A stretch of DNA of 64,000 nucleotides from Bryoerythrophyllum caledonicum (lineage: Eukaryota > Streptophyta > Bryopsida > Pottiales > Pottiaceae): the NCBI GenBank assembly GCA_963971425.1, contig OZ020515.1, forward strand, positions 18,182,291 through 18,246,290, in the 5' to 3' direction. The position numbers and the translations under genes are program-made. The notes under the pieces were generated by a model that saw only the letters and a list, made by a program, of their open reading frames with translations, did no database searches and was not told the origin of the DNA. Positions 1 to 10,010 of this stretch are shown here, piece by piece. How positions within the stretch are numbered: the stretch's first letter is position 1; every line of letters starts with the position of its first letter.

Positions 1-811
1 AGGAAAAAATTAGACTCACACAAAGTTGTTAGTAATTTCCATCTATAGTAAAAATTTCAAAAATTTCGAAAATAATGTTATAAATTAACATAGTAGGAAC
101 TTGCCCAAGTCTCCCAAGGGAACTCTTGGTAATTTAGGGGTCAAATAACAAAAAAATTAGGCCTACATGAAGAACCAAATTCACGTCCACAACTAGCCAA
201 CCAAAATGTAGAATTTTTTTTCAAAGTAATATTGAATTCTCCGTTTTTGCCTTAATTATATAGGGTGTAGTCACATTATCACCTTACTTTGTAAAATAGT
301 CCATGGCAACAATGACGTACATGTGTCCTTGTGTTGTTGTCATCAAAGGCTCCATGAGATCAAAGTGGACTTTGTCAAAGGCTCCAAAATAGGGATATTG
401 GTCAAATTATGGTGCAATACTTCCTTGCTATAATTACTCTTAGGCTAGCAAATCTTGCAAGCTTTGATGACTTCAGTCAATAACGTCTTTAACCATCCCA
501 ATTCAATGGTAGACTACCAAATGAGGTTCATTTGTGCCCTTCACAACAAAGTGGCTTGCAAGGTGTAACAAGTGAAATTATTCCAGAAAGGAGCCCAATT
601 TGGGTTGTTTAGGCCTTTGGACAATTGGAGCCATGTTTTTATTAAATTCCCCACAAAAATGACAAAATCATAATTTCATTCAATATTGTGTGTAGACGCA
701 ATTCATGAGCATCTTCAATACTTGTACTTTATTTCAAGCAATGTAACATAATTTAGACTTAGTTTTGGGCCATGGTAGAAAAATATGTAGTAAAAAAATA
801 TGTCCACTTCT

Positions 812-1589
812 TAGTGTATTTTGAAACTTTTGTTCCTTTACCAAAATTTGGTTCAAACCATGAAGATTATCTTTGATGCATTTAAACTTCACTACACTAA
901 AAATCTCATGTAATGTAGTAAACACCAAATATGAACCTGTACACTAATTGCAAATCAAGCAATTAGTGTAGTGAGAAAACAATACACTAAGTGCCAACCA
1001 CTACACTATTTGTCAATTCTAGTAAAGTTGCAAAATATATTTTCCTCTTGTGCATGTTTAGTGTATGAATAGTAGAAGAAATAATAATAAATGAAAGGTC
1101 CTGAAGTCGAGAGTTGTTAGAGTATCTTACCAACAATCTTCTGAAGACCATAACTTACTTATGTACTATCTAAATTGGGCATATGAGGTGTTTCTTGACA
1201 TCTATAGAAAATATAGATGTCAGAAAACACCTTAATTGTTATATTTGGACAAAAAATGAGTAAGGTATGGCCATTTGAAAGTTGCAAATGTGGAGAAGCA
1301 TGGGTTGGCCAATAAGAAATTAGAGTTAAATACCTGTTATTGGAAAAAATACGGAGGTATCATTATTGATAGTGGCGGCTAACATTAATTGTCAACTTAT
1401 TTACAAATAGTGTACTAGGGTAAGTACACTATATGTACCCGTACACTATTTGTACCCGTACACTAAATGAGATTTTTAGTGTAGTAGTCAAGTTTATAAA
1501 TTTTATAAAGTCGATTCTTGACTCCAACATTTACTATTTTGGAATCACTAGAACTTGATTAAGTTCTTACAAGTGCAAGTTTAGTGTAA
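812..1589. repeat. Cluster of TACACTA / TAGTGTA motifs in R1
   Basis: About 13 copies of the 7-mer TACACTA or its complement TAGTGTA lie in under 800 bases, in both orientations, for example near 893, 942, 966, 983, 1004, 1409, 1427, 1441, 1459 and 1478. The cluster is retained in copy B and mostly in copy C. Such short two-orientation repeats resemble transposase-binding subterminal repeats. The Harbinger H2 left terminus also contains CTTTACACTATGG. Function is inference. Confidence 0.6.
1185..1233. repeat. Near-perfect hairpin in R1 copy A
   Basis: The arms GGTGTTTCTTGACATCTATA and TATAGATGTCAGAAAACACC pair almost completely around a tiny loop. The same hairpin is present in copy B (47383-47431) and copy C (about 62799-62848), where the loop has changed but the arms are kept. 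It could be a transcribed stem-loop, a cruciform or a miniature foldback relic. Confidence 0.7.
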
Positions 1590-2045
1590 AATTGACATGT
1601 TTCATCATAAATTTTTACTGGGAACACATAATGAGTGGTTGAATTCAACCAATAAAAATCGTTTCTACTTCCAAAGAGCTCTCTCCTTCTCCCAAATCTA
1701 TATTCTAAATCAGGTCAGAGATGACCCTAAACAATCGGGTGATGGCGGAGATATACCGAAATCAAATGGAGTGGTTGCGGGTGCAATTCCTAGGTGTAAT
1801 ATCATCTCTATGATTGACAACAGCTGCCACAAGTTGTCAATAAAGCAACTCATGTGCCAAAAATCTAGTAAACAAAATAAATGAAAGCTCTGTCTTAATC
1901 ATCGCGGCGCAACAGCCATCACGTCTCTGCCCAAGACACCACCCATCTCCAACCAACAAACAGCTCCACCACTGCTACCAACACCGTTACCTTCACCAAC
2001 CGCCAGCGCTAGCTCCCATGAACACCAAGTTGCAGCAGCGACCGA

Positions 2046-2357
2046 CTAGCGCGCTGCCATGATCCGCAAATTACCGGAGGTGGGAAGATGATTGCGGAGG
2101 ATCCAAGCACAGGCTTTGTTCGGCTTCGGATGCTGAGGCTCAGCAATCAAGGGCCCTCTGGGATTCCAGTCGGTCCCTCCGCCATCCCCTTGCAACGCCT
2201 TCGACGTCGGCCTGCCGACGTTTGGGTTGGACAATCCGTCATCACTTTGAGCCACCTTCGCCAGCCTGCCGGCGTTCAGCTTGAACGACCCGCCGTCTTC
2301 TTCCACGCCACATGAGAACGCCATCTTGAAATCCTGCTCCTCAAGGGAAAATTCCAA
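2046..2357 (-). CDS. Conserved R1 reading frame, unrecognised
   Basis: A minus-strand frame of 103 codons is shared by the R1 copies: identical at 48244-48555, a shorter relative at 41851-42090, and the partial end at about 63870-64000. Shared segments include EEQDFKMAFSCGVE, DGGSFKLN and ILRNHLPTSG. An internal second ATG (MAFSCGVE) is the more plausible start. The middle differs by an 18-residue in-frame gap in copy D, and amino-acid changes are frequent, so it may be a relic of a captured gene exon rather than a working gene. I do not recognise the family, and no signal peptide, membrane segment or catalytic motif is visible. Confidence 0.3.
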   Translation of the reverse strand: MEFSLEEQDFKMAFSCGVEEDGGSFKLNAGRLAKVAQSDDGLSNPNVGRPTSKALQGDGGGTDWNPRGPLIAEPQHPKPNKACAWILRNHLPTSGNLRIMAAR

Positions 2358-2508
2358 GCCTTATGAAATGAGGAGCCCAGGAAAGCGATTCCAGCTGCTG
2401 CCCGGGAACTGAAGCTATTACGAGCGCTGGAATGTTCAAGTCACGTATTAATTGCTTTCAATCGACTACAGAGGAGGATCTGAGTGTGGTGAATAATACC
2501 TCTAATCC

Positions 2509-2885
2509 ATGGTCTTACTGGACCTCTTGTTCGTGATAACAGGTCTGTTACCGGTGTCTGCTAACGGTCAGAGCTCCGTGTCTGCAGATTTCCAGACCTT
2601 CTCGACGCCAGTCTTGAGAGCTAGCAGACTCAAAAGGTCGGCTGCCGCCAGTACCTCCAAGTCGGGATCCGTTCATTGTATCTGGGAATGTCTGGTGCGA
2701 GAATTGTCGGCAGCGGTAAAGCGTTGTCTGGTTGCAACAATTAGAACGTGTCACCGTCAGCCATGTCCCACCTCAAGTTTAACGACTCGCTTCAGTTACA
2801 GCAACGTCGGACACCCTGAACGAAGGGTTGACTTTGGGGCTTCTGGAATTTTCCTGGGGGTTATCTTACCGTAGTGTAAAGGGAC
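2509..2885 (+). other. R1 right part, no recognised gene
   Basis: A 121-codon plus-strand frame (2509-2874) exists and is identical in copy B, but the equivalent in copy D (42230-42600) is interrupted and no family is recognised. I treat it as non-coding repeat. Close to its right end lies the palindromic junction with Harbinger H2. Confidence 0.4.
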
Positions 2886-3498
2886 TTAGGGTCCCTTTAC
2901 ACTATGGTGGAGAGCTCCACCGGTTGGTCAAGAGGTTTTAGCCAAGTCATGGTTATTTGAGGCAAGCGGTGGATGTTGGACAAGATAAAAAGACAATAAA
3001 ATAATGCATGAAGAAGTCTTTGACTGGTTTGTAGTGTACCGGTAAACACCATCCGGTCAAGTCCACTGGCCAACGTCACAAGAAGAAGTTCACCGGCCAA
3101 CTTCACCACCAAGATAGTTTAGGCTAGTCAATAGGAACCACAATCCCTAATGGTCCCCATGGACATGCTATGTACGTTTTGGGCTGCAGTGAACTTTGAA
3201 AATCTATAACTTTTGCATCAAATTTTGTTCAAATCTAGTAAAAATTGTTGGAAAAGATGCACCTACTTGTCTAGTATGTGTGGCAAAATGTTTTGTTCAA
3301 TTCAATATACAATGTCATTTTGGAACTCATTTTAGTACACGGGGTTTAATTCTACTTCTTGTATGGAAAACATAGTCAAGGACGGAGAAGAGATATCTCA
3401 CATTCATTGTATGAAAACTACTCTTCTCCACTATATAGTACATGTTCTCTTCTTGTCCTCCGCTCCAGTTTTCCTCTCTTTTATATTGGTCTATCAGC

Positions 3499-3656
3499 AT
3501 GGTTGGTAGAAGGAAAAAAATCTTACTTGCTCTTGCAATTCTTATGGTTATGAAGCATGTTATTGTTTCAACTATGGACGTTCAGAAAGTCATCATACAC
3601 CAACACAATGCTTCAATTATGATGATGGCCTTCTTTATATTTGGAAGCAAGGAGTC
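3499..3656 (+). pseudogene. H2 Harbinger transposase, N-terminal fragment
   Basis: The frame starts MVGRRKKILLALAILMVMKH and aligns with the beginning of the younger H1 transposase (MDERREKVLVALVFFMAVRH), so both are the N-terminus of the same transposase family. A putative TATA-like run (CACTATATAGTACATG) lies some 70 bases upstream. The frame is cut by the H1 insertion after SKESK. The copy B counterpart (49688-49858) continues without interruption. Identification is by similarity of the two elements within the window plus knowledge of the Harbinger family. Confidence 0.6.
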
Positions 3657-3659
3657 TAA

Positions 3660-3692
3660 GGGCCGCTTTACACCTAGAGGCCGGGCCAATTC
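3660..3692 (+). repeat. H1 left terminal inverted repeat
   Basis: This 33-bp arm is exactly complementary to 7103-7135. The first bases GGGCCGCTTTACACC resemble the left end of H2 (GGGTCCCTTTACACT), consistent with related Harbinger families. Confidence 0.95.
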
Positions 3693-3887
3693 ATCTGCAA
3701 GCCAATTGCACAAAATTTCAGCCCATTTTTGGGCTAGAGGCCGACCTCAAGTAGTCATTATAATAAGGTTATAACCGAGGCCAATTCTCCCATATGTAAA
3801 GCCCTTGGGGCCAAGAAGCCGGGCCGACTCAACAAAAGTAGAGAATTTCAGCCACCCTCTCTCTCTTTTCATTGCCTTTTGTACAAG

Positions 3888-5368
3888 ATGGATGAACGTA
3901 GAGAAAAGGTCTTGGTGGCTCTTGTGTTCTTCATGGCCGTGCGACATGTTATGGCCGTTGTTGCAACTTTGCAAAAACTTGCTTTGCATCAACATTATGC
4001 TGCCATGGCTATGATTTTTGTTGTGATGGTTGGAGAGAGTGGTGCTTCTAGGAGGACACGGAGCATTTAGATGTATGATCGAAGTTCTCTTTTTCCGAAC
4101 AATCAGTTATTTGGATGCTACTCAGTTAAGTTATTCAAGCAGCATACAAGGTTACTTCCCGAAACTTTTGATTATTTGTGTGGTATTTTATCTCCATCAT
4201 TAAATCGAGAAGATACAAAGTACAGAGCATGCATTCCTCTTAGAAATCGGGTTGCTCTTTTTTTGAACAGATTGAGTAGTGGTAATTTATTGCGTGGTTG
4301 TGCTGAAACTTATGGGTTCATGAAAGTACTGCATCTATAATTGTTAGAGAGTTTTGTGCAGGAATTGAGATGCATTTAAAACCACTAGTGATTGAAAAAC
4401 AATCTGCAGCTATTTTATAGAGAATTGCAGCTGAGTTTGAAGAACTTAGGGGGTTACCTTATGTGATAGGAGCGGTTGATGGAAGTCACATACCTATCAT
4501 TGCTCCTCCTATAGATCCTACCTCATATTATTGTAGGAAAGGTTTTTATTCAGCTCTACTTCAAGGTGTAGTGGATAGCAAATGTAGGTTTTGGGATTAC
4601 GATTTTGGATAGGCTGGACGTTGCCATGATTGGACTTTGTTTCAAAATTCAGATATTGGAAAGAAAGTTATGAAAAGTGAGCTATTACCTTATAAACTTA
4701 TGGGTGATGCTGCATATCCAATGAGACCATGGTTCTATTCTCCTTTCAAAGGTGAAAAAGAAGGATTATCTAGAGCAAGGGCGCATTGGAATTTCATTCA
4801 GTCTTCTACAAGAATGGCTATAGAGAGAGCCTTTGGTATACTGAAAGGGAGGTGGAGGATATTATTGAAGAGGATTGATATGCCTCTTCGACATGTACCG
4901 AATGTGGTAACCACTTGCATTTGCCTTCACAACTTGTGTATTATACATAAAGTCAAGTTTGATGATGAATGGGCAAAAGAAGGAGAGAGAATTATGCACA
5001 TGGAGAGTACAAACCAGCTAGGACATTTGGCAAGTACGGATATTTATATGGCAGCTACACAAGCTGCTAAGGAGATGAGAAGATACTTGAAAATGGATGA
5101 TGTTGAAGCAGGAAGACTGCAAATTGAAGACATTGAAGAGACCATGGTGAATGACATTGAAGTTATAGACGAAGATGAAGATCCAAGTACGGAGGTAGTT
5201 GAAACAAGAAAGGACAAGGAAGCTAGGATAAAAAACATGCTCGTGCAAGCTACACAAGCGCATGAATTACTAGCTCAGTCTTTTTGGGAAGCACATTTGA
5301 GAATGGAAGGAAAAATTCTCTTCCCTCGTGACCTTGATGCATCTGATTCAGCGGAAGAATACATCTAA
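3888..5368 (+). pseudogene. PIF/Harbinger DDE transposase (H1)
   Basis: The frame encodes a Harbinger transposase (DDE superfamily-4 nuclease) that would cut and paste the element. The ATG at 3888 opens MDERREKV, and the frame ends EEYI-TAA at 5368, roughly 490 codons, near normal length. Visible motifs are GAVDGSHIPI (first catalytic Asp, about 4480), RCHDW after a WDYDFG stretch (second Asp, about 4625), DAAYPM, and RMAIERAFGILKGRW (catalytic Glu, about 4825). The acidic C-terminal tail is typical. It is broken by three TAG stops (4068, 4418, 4610) and one lost base near 4313. The TAG at 4610 replaces the family's Trp in the FGWAG-type motif. Otherwise the frame is open. Confidence 0.9.
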
Positions 5369-5391
5369 AGCTTATCTATAAGCCTATCCAT

Positions 5392-6697
5392 CTATCGTTC
5401 TACATTTTCTAGTAAAGCATTGGTTTTCTCAAAATTCTTTACCATGACCGAACTGTTTTCCGCCATCTGCACAAACACTCCGTAACATTGTTCTTGAAAA
5501 TTCTTCTTGTCCACCTTTATTGCTGGAGTTTGAGACGGAGTCGGAGTTGGAGTGTCACTTGAACTTGGCGGTTTCTCAATATCCATGGTGCTATCTCCAA
5601 CACTTGCTGAATCATTAGCGGACGCTGTCACATGCTTCTTTACGGTACCAGTCTGGTGCCACCATTGATCAAAGGAGTCGTAGAACTTACATGCGTGCCG
5701 ATTTGACCCTGAAATTCCATTCGCCACCTTCTCTTCCTTGTATAATTTATACAAGCTGTTGAATTTCTTCTTGGAAGCCTCCGTTGTTCGATTTAGGCCA
5801 GGAATCACCGCAATCAAACGCGCATGTAACTTCAACCAAGTATCCACACCTGCACATTAGTTACGTAAGTTAAAAACATCGAAGAAAAGGTGATTTGGGC
5901 TTGTTTAGCCCTCTAAACAATGAATTAATCAAAAATTACAGCAATGGTTTTTTGCATAGAAAGACGTGATTAGTTGTCATGGATATGAAGAGGGAAGGAA
6001 GGTTGACTTGGAGACCGTCTAAAGAGATCCTCCTCACGGGTGCGAGGTAGAGGGATCAAACCCTAGCACCAACGTCATTATCCTCACCGGCATGGAGAGG
6101 CCGCGGTTCGGTGGGGGGGAAAGGAAGGGCACCTAGCACCGGCTAAGCCTAAGGCCAAGGCCTTTAAAAGGCCAAATTGGCCAAATTGGCCAAATTTGAA
6201 ATCTGATATTTTTTTGGTTTTTTTGTTCAAGAAATCACACGCAAAAATCATACCTTGTTTCTTTGCGTTCTTCAAAAATCGGACTCCATCTTGCCACGCA
6301 ATGAAATCATAGTCTCCACATCGGCATCCTTCCAATTCATTGAGCTGAAGTCTTCATCTTCCTCCTTCTCTTTCTTCACAATTTTCTTGCGAGGCTTCTT
6401 CACAGCTGCAACTCCTTTCTTCTTTGGTGCCAGCGGAGCTACAATCTCTACATCCTCCTTCTCCTCCTCCTCAATCTCTTGAGCGGCCTTTCTCTTTGCA
6501 TGAGGTGCAAACATACCCATAATCAACGGTGGTGGTGGAGGAATAGGAGTTCTAGGAGGCGGTTAAAAACAATCACGGATTTCTACTCTACCTCTATGTT
6601 CTTCTAAAGAACTAGGAAAGGGCTGAAAAGCATGAGCTTCGGCACTTTCATACCTTTGCATCAACTTGTATCCACTCATCTCTAAAGACCCCTCCAT
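5392..6697 (-). pseudogene. Harbinger ORF1, Myb/SANT-like DNA-binding partner
   Basis: This is the second Harbinger gene, whose product binds the terminal region and helps the transposase enter the nucleus. The start MEGSLEMSG is at 6697. Exon 1 ends near 6241 at KKQG followed by GTATGA, and exon 2 begins after an acceptor (TGTGCAG) near 5852. Across this intron of roughly 390 bases the frame continues into VDTWLKLHARL. The Myb-like trihelix is built from MNWKDADVETMISLRGKM (exon 1) and KKKFNSLYKLYKEEKVANG with FYDSFDQWWH (exon 2); a basic KPRKKIVKKEKEE stretch could be a nuclear signal. Defects are one TAA at 6563 and a one-base loss in a T run near 6271. The splice sites are my inference. 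Confidence 0.75.
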
Positions 6698-6699
6698 CC

Positions 6700-7102
6700 T
6701 ATCCTTAAAAATGGCAGCAACAATTCGACAACCCACAAAAAAATTTGGAGTCCAAGGCACAAAAATAAAAGAGAGAGATGAAGAGAAGAGCGGAGGGGAT
6801 GAAGAGAAGACAAGGCCAAAAGAGCCGTTCAGATTTCTCTAATATCCAACGGGTCTGATTTGTTGAAAAATATTTTATTTTATTAAAAAATTTTTTTTTT
6901 ATTGAAATCTGACATTGGCCTTCCATTCTTGGTGCACCCAACTCATGAAGCTCGGGCCATGCTCGGGCCATGTCAAATCATGGTTTTTTAGAATAAAAAA
7001 TTCTGACAACCAAGTTGGCCCGGCTTCTAGGTGTAAAGGGCTTCGGGCTAGTTTCAGCCTTTCGGCCAATCTGAAGTGAGGATTCCAGGCCTCTTACGCA
7101 AC
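6700..7102. other. H1 right subterminal region
   Basis: This is AT-rich non-coding sequence between the ORF1 start and the right TIR, and would hold the ORF1 promoter. No further gene is supported. Confidence 0.5.
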
Positions 7103-7135
7103 GAATTGGCCCGGCCTCTAGGTGTAAAGCGGCCC
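7103..7135 (-). repeat. H1 right terminal inverted repeat
   Basis: This arm is the exact reverse complement of the left terminal repeat and is followed by the TAA target copy at 7136-7138. Confidence 0.95.
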
Positions 7136-8343
7136 TAAGAAAGTATAGGCATTTGATCGAGCAGGTGGATTTGTTTCACAATTTCTTCTTAGATCATAGA
7201 GTGCGATAATGTTCAAGAATCATGTAAGGGTAATTAGACCTACATATTTTTACTTGTGCAATTTTCTTTCACCTATTTTGAGCAAGAAATATACACAATG
7301 GAGACTTTGCATTCCAATAGAAGATAGAATTCTTTGACCTTGCATCGATTGGGTTCCGGTGATGCTTTGTAAACACTTGCCGATTTATATGGAATGTCAA
7401 CACCAAGTGCTTCAAACATTGTTAAAGAAACTTGTTAGGGAGTCAAAAGTATTATAAGACAGTTGGTTTTCCAGAGACCTACATTACCTTGGATGAAGCA
7501 AATTTGTGCAGGATTTGAGAGTTTGCATGAAACTCCTTATATTCTTGGGGCAATAGAGGGTAGCTACATTCCAATTATTGCTCCAAGTGTAGATCCTGCT
7601 CCATACTATTGTTAAAAGGGATTTGATTTGGTATTATTGCAAGGTATGGTCAATTATTAGTGCAAATTTTGGGATAATGATTTCGGTTGGGTTGGAAGTA
7701 TACATGATTGGAAATTATTTCAAAAATCAGAGATCGGAAAGAAAACCATGTTGAAAGTTTTTTTACTGTATAAATTGATTATAAATGTTGCATATCCAAT
7801 GCACCTATGGTTCTATTCACCTTTCAAGGGAGAACAGACAGGTCTAACGAAAAAAAAGGGGTATTGCAAATTTGCAATTTTATTCAATCTAGTACTAGAA
7901 TGGCTATTGAACGTGCTTTTGGCATTTTAGAGCGAAGATGGAGGATATTGTTGGTATGCCGCTTAGAAACATAGAAGATTGGTATGCCGCTTAGAAACAT
8001 TCCGGATATTGTTACAGTTAGCTTATGTCTCTATTATTTATGCATTATAATTAGATAGGAATTTGATTTGGATTGGACAAAGACTGCTGAAGAAGATATG
8101 AGAAAGGCTAGAACAGAAGCACTTGGTGTAATGAAGAATGCAGATATGTTCCATGCACTTGAAGTAAGCATGCTTGAAATGAGAAGCATCCAAAAAGAAG
8201 TAGTGCAAGTAGAATTCAATAATCCTATGAAAACTGACACAACAAACTTTGATGACATAGATATTGGAGATAAAAGCCATGTTATAAGAAGCTACTTGAA
8301 CTCACATGATGTTGGCAAAAAACTATTATACATACCATCTTGA
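7136..8343 (+). pseudogene. H2 Harbinger transposase, decayed body
   Basis: This is the continuation of the old H2 transposase beyond the H1 insertion. Recognisable pieces include a stretch matching the H1 segment around GAVDGSHIPIIAP (here decayed to an IEGSYIPIIAP-like reading near 7550), a DWKLFQKSEIGKK-like stretch near 7710, AYPMHLWFYSPFKGE near 7790 and RMAIERAFGIL-like sequence near 7900. The last open stretch, 8068-8343, corresponds to the C-terminal tail. Many stops and shifts are present, some shared with copy B (50633-51146), so part of the decay predates the duplication of the locus. About 93% identity to copy B by eye. Confidence 0.7.
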
Positions 8344-8520
8344 GAAAACATCAAAGGGAACATTTTCTATGAACTCTAGTTATGGCATAAGAGAAAACTA
8401 GAGTTTGTCAATGAGACAGTCCATTTGGTGATCTACATTTTGTAGCAATTTGTTGGTTTTGCTGAAATGCTTTAACATTGTTGCTCCATTGTCTACCATT
8501 GTTTCAAAATAAAGTAGAGC

Positions 8521-8796
8521 TTAATCTTGAAATTTGGCCTTTCTTGGGGGTGGTGAAGATTTAGATTGGGAGGCATGATCATGTGATGAATCTTGAGATT
8601 CATCACAAGCCACATTTTCACTATCATCTTGTATACCATTATCTACATTGTCCGTTGTAGTTGCACTCACATATTCTGCTTCATGCCACCATTGATCTAA
8701 GTAATCATAGAACGTAAATTGCAAAAGTGAAAAAAATTTCACTACCCACATATTCTTTTTATTGGCTACGTGTGAACGATGGCTACAAGAAACCAA
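8521..8796 (-). pseudogene. H2 Harbinger ORF1 fragment (Myb-like)
   Basis: The minus-strand frame contains FYDYLDQWWHEAEYVSATT, matching FYDSFDQWWHQTGTVKKHV of the H1 partner protein, followed by a Ser/Asp-rich linker as in H1. Only this C-terminal part survives; the Myb-like helices upstream are lost, apparently replaced by unrelated AT-rich repeat sequence from about 8730. Confidence 0.65.
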
Positions 8797-8934
8797 CCAT
8801 CCTCAAGGAGAAAAAAGAACACATAGTAAACTTCTTCGTGAAACACAAGCTTTACAATCAAGTCATTGACAATTCAAAAACAATTGAATTCAAAGGCTAT
8901 ACATCAATCTATACAAAAAATTTACAGCCAACCT

Positions 8935-9445
8935 CAAAAGCACAACATGAATCAAAATGCAAACCTAAATGGCAAGAAAAGCTGCAAGAAATCCATCTAG
9001 GGCCTCACCTCCTTGTCCAAAATTGCAGGCCAGTCATTCAATATGCATTGGATTGATTGGAAATTTATACCACTAAAACTAGACACAAATTTGCAACTTT
9101 TGCAACAAAAATTGTTGAAGATGGACCTTGCATCACAAAGATGCAACACGCCAAAGTTGCAGCCTTAATAACTCACCCTGAAACTTCTAAGGCCAAACCT
9201 CCTTGCATTAAATTGCATGTCAGTCACTCGAAATGCATTGGATTGATTTGAAGTTTGAACCCCTAAATATAGACACAAATTGCAATAAAAATGATTGAAG
9301 ATGGACTTTGCATCACGAAGATACAACACATTGAAGTTACAGCTTTAAAAACTCACCCTGAAACTTATGTGGCTGAATGGCCTTGCACTAAAATGAAAAT
9401 TAGTTATTCCATGCGTATGGAAATGATTTAAAATTTGAACCACAT
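8935..9445. repeat. About 190-bp tandem repeat, three diverged units
   Basis: Successive units align through the landmarks CCTTGCATTAAATTGCA, CAGTCATTC and ATGCATTGGATTGATT, at roughly 9031, 9221 and 9401, giving spacings of about 190 and 180 bases. The units include TCACCCTGAAACTT and GATGGACCTTGCATCAC. It lies inside H2 on the right side. Open frames across it are by-products of the repeat. Confidence 0.7.
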
Positions 9446-9987
9446 AAACTTGACAAGAATATGCAACTTATCGAGCAATCATTTTAAAAAAATGGACGCT
9501 CAAGACAAAAGAAGCAAGAAGTCGAATTTCACTATGATTAATATATTTCAATTTTTTTCCAAACATCAAACTGACTATCTATGCATACAGATTAGGAAAC
9601 TCACCAAGAGCGCTTTGGAAAATGAAGACCTTTGTAGAGTTATGCAAAGTCAAAGAGAAACACATCTCTGGTGATGCAAATTGTAAGAAGAAGAATTCTA
9701 ACGGCATCGCTATTTGGAAGGGGGGGAATAATATGTAATGAAAATTGCTCTTTTCCGGTGGATTGGTTTCTTGTCCAGGGGGTTGAGGCTGGACAAGGAA
9801 CTAGTCCACCAAAGAAAAATTCTTCAAAAAATTGTTGCCACATAGGCGGCCATGTCATTATTTCATCCATGCTTGAAGTTCTCCACCGATCAAGTCTACG
9901 CTGTAGTGTAAACCCAATCCGGTGAAGAACAAATTTTCTCCCATCTTATTGCTCCATTTCCCTTGAATTCTTGACTGATAAACTTCT
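9446..9987. other. H2 right interior, no gene recognised
   Basis: This is non-coding sequence. It holds a second TIR-like string near 9901 (CTGTAGTGTAAACCC) that may be the end of another Harbinger-type insertion or a subterminal repeat. Confidence 0.4.
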
Positions 9988-10010
9988 CCACCATAATACA
10001 AAGCGGCCGG

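Larger units (their letters stand above)
1..2885 (+). repeat. R1 large repeat, copy A (left part)
   Basis: This block recurs at 46199-49080 (copy B, essentially identical), at about 61770-64000 (copy C, moderately diverged) and partly at 41421-42610 (copy D). The window starts inside the repeat, so its left edge is not seen. It is AT-rich up to about 1600 and more GC-rich from 1900 to 2870. I recognise no known protein in it; the features inside are a cluster of TACACTA motifs, a hairpin and one conserved minus-strand reading frame. After the Harbinger insertion the R1 flank resumes near 10011. Its nature (dispersed family, segmental duplication or long tandem unit) is not settled. Confidence 0.9.
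3660..7135. mobile_element. PIF/Harbinger transposon H1, complete
   Basis: The element has perfect 33-bp terminal inverted repeats (3660-3692 and 7103-7135) starting GGGCCGCTTTACACC, flanked by a TAA target duplication (3657-3659 and 7136-7138). It carries two converging genes: a DDE transposase on the plus strand (3888-5368) and a Myb/SANT-like DNA-binding partner on the minus strand (5392-6697), the standard autonomous Harbinger plan. It sits inside the older Harbinger H2. The matching position in R1 copy B (49848-49860, TCTAAGAAAG) is an empty site holding a single TAA, which proves the element borders from sequence alone. Both genes carry a few disabling changes, so this copy is probably no longer autonomous. 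Confidence 0.95.
2889..10010. mobile_element. Old PIF/Harbinger transposon H2 (decayed, contains H1)
   Basis: The left end reads TTA then GGGTCCCTTTACACTATGG. The right end, about 9988-10010, reads in complement CCGGCCGCTTTGTATTATGG, a diverged match that continues into GGTGGAGA on both sides. TTA/TAA at the borders fits the three-base TWA target preference of PIF/Harbinger. Inside are fragments of the DDE transposase (3499-3656 and 7136-8343, plus strand) and of the Myb-like partner (8521-8796, minus strand), in the usual convergent arrangement. In R1 copy D (near 42597) the R1 sequence runs through with only a short stretch, as if this site were nearly empty. A further TIR-like sequence at about 9901-9912 leaves the exact right end uncertain. 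Confidence 0.65.

Noticed and set aside
2088-2315. Plus-strand 75-codon frame in R1
   Set aside because: It is antisense to the better conserved minus-strand frame and is not kept in copy D.
9901-9912. Right end of H2 at CTGTAGTGTAAACCC
   Set aside because: It resembles a Harbinger terminus, but the match at 9988-10010 is longer (through TATGGTGGAGA) and R1 homology resumes right after 10010. It may mark another insertion.
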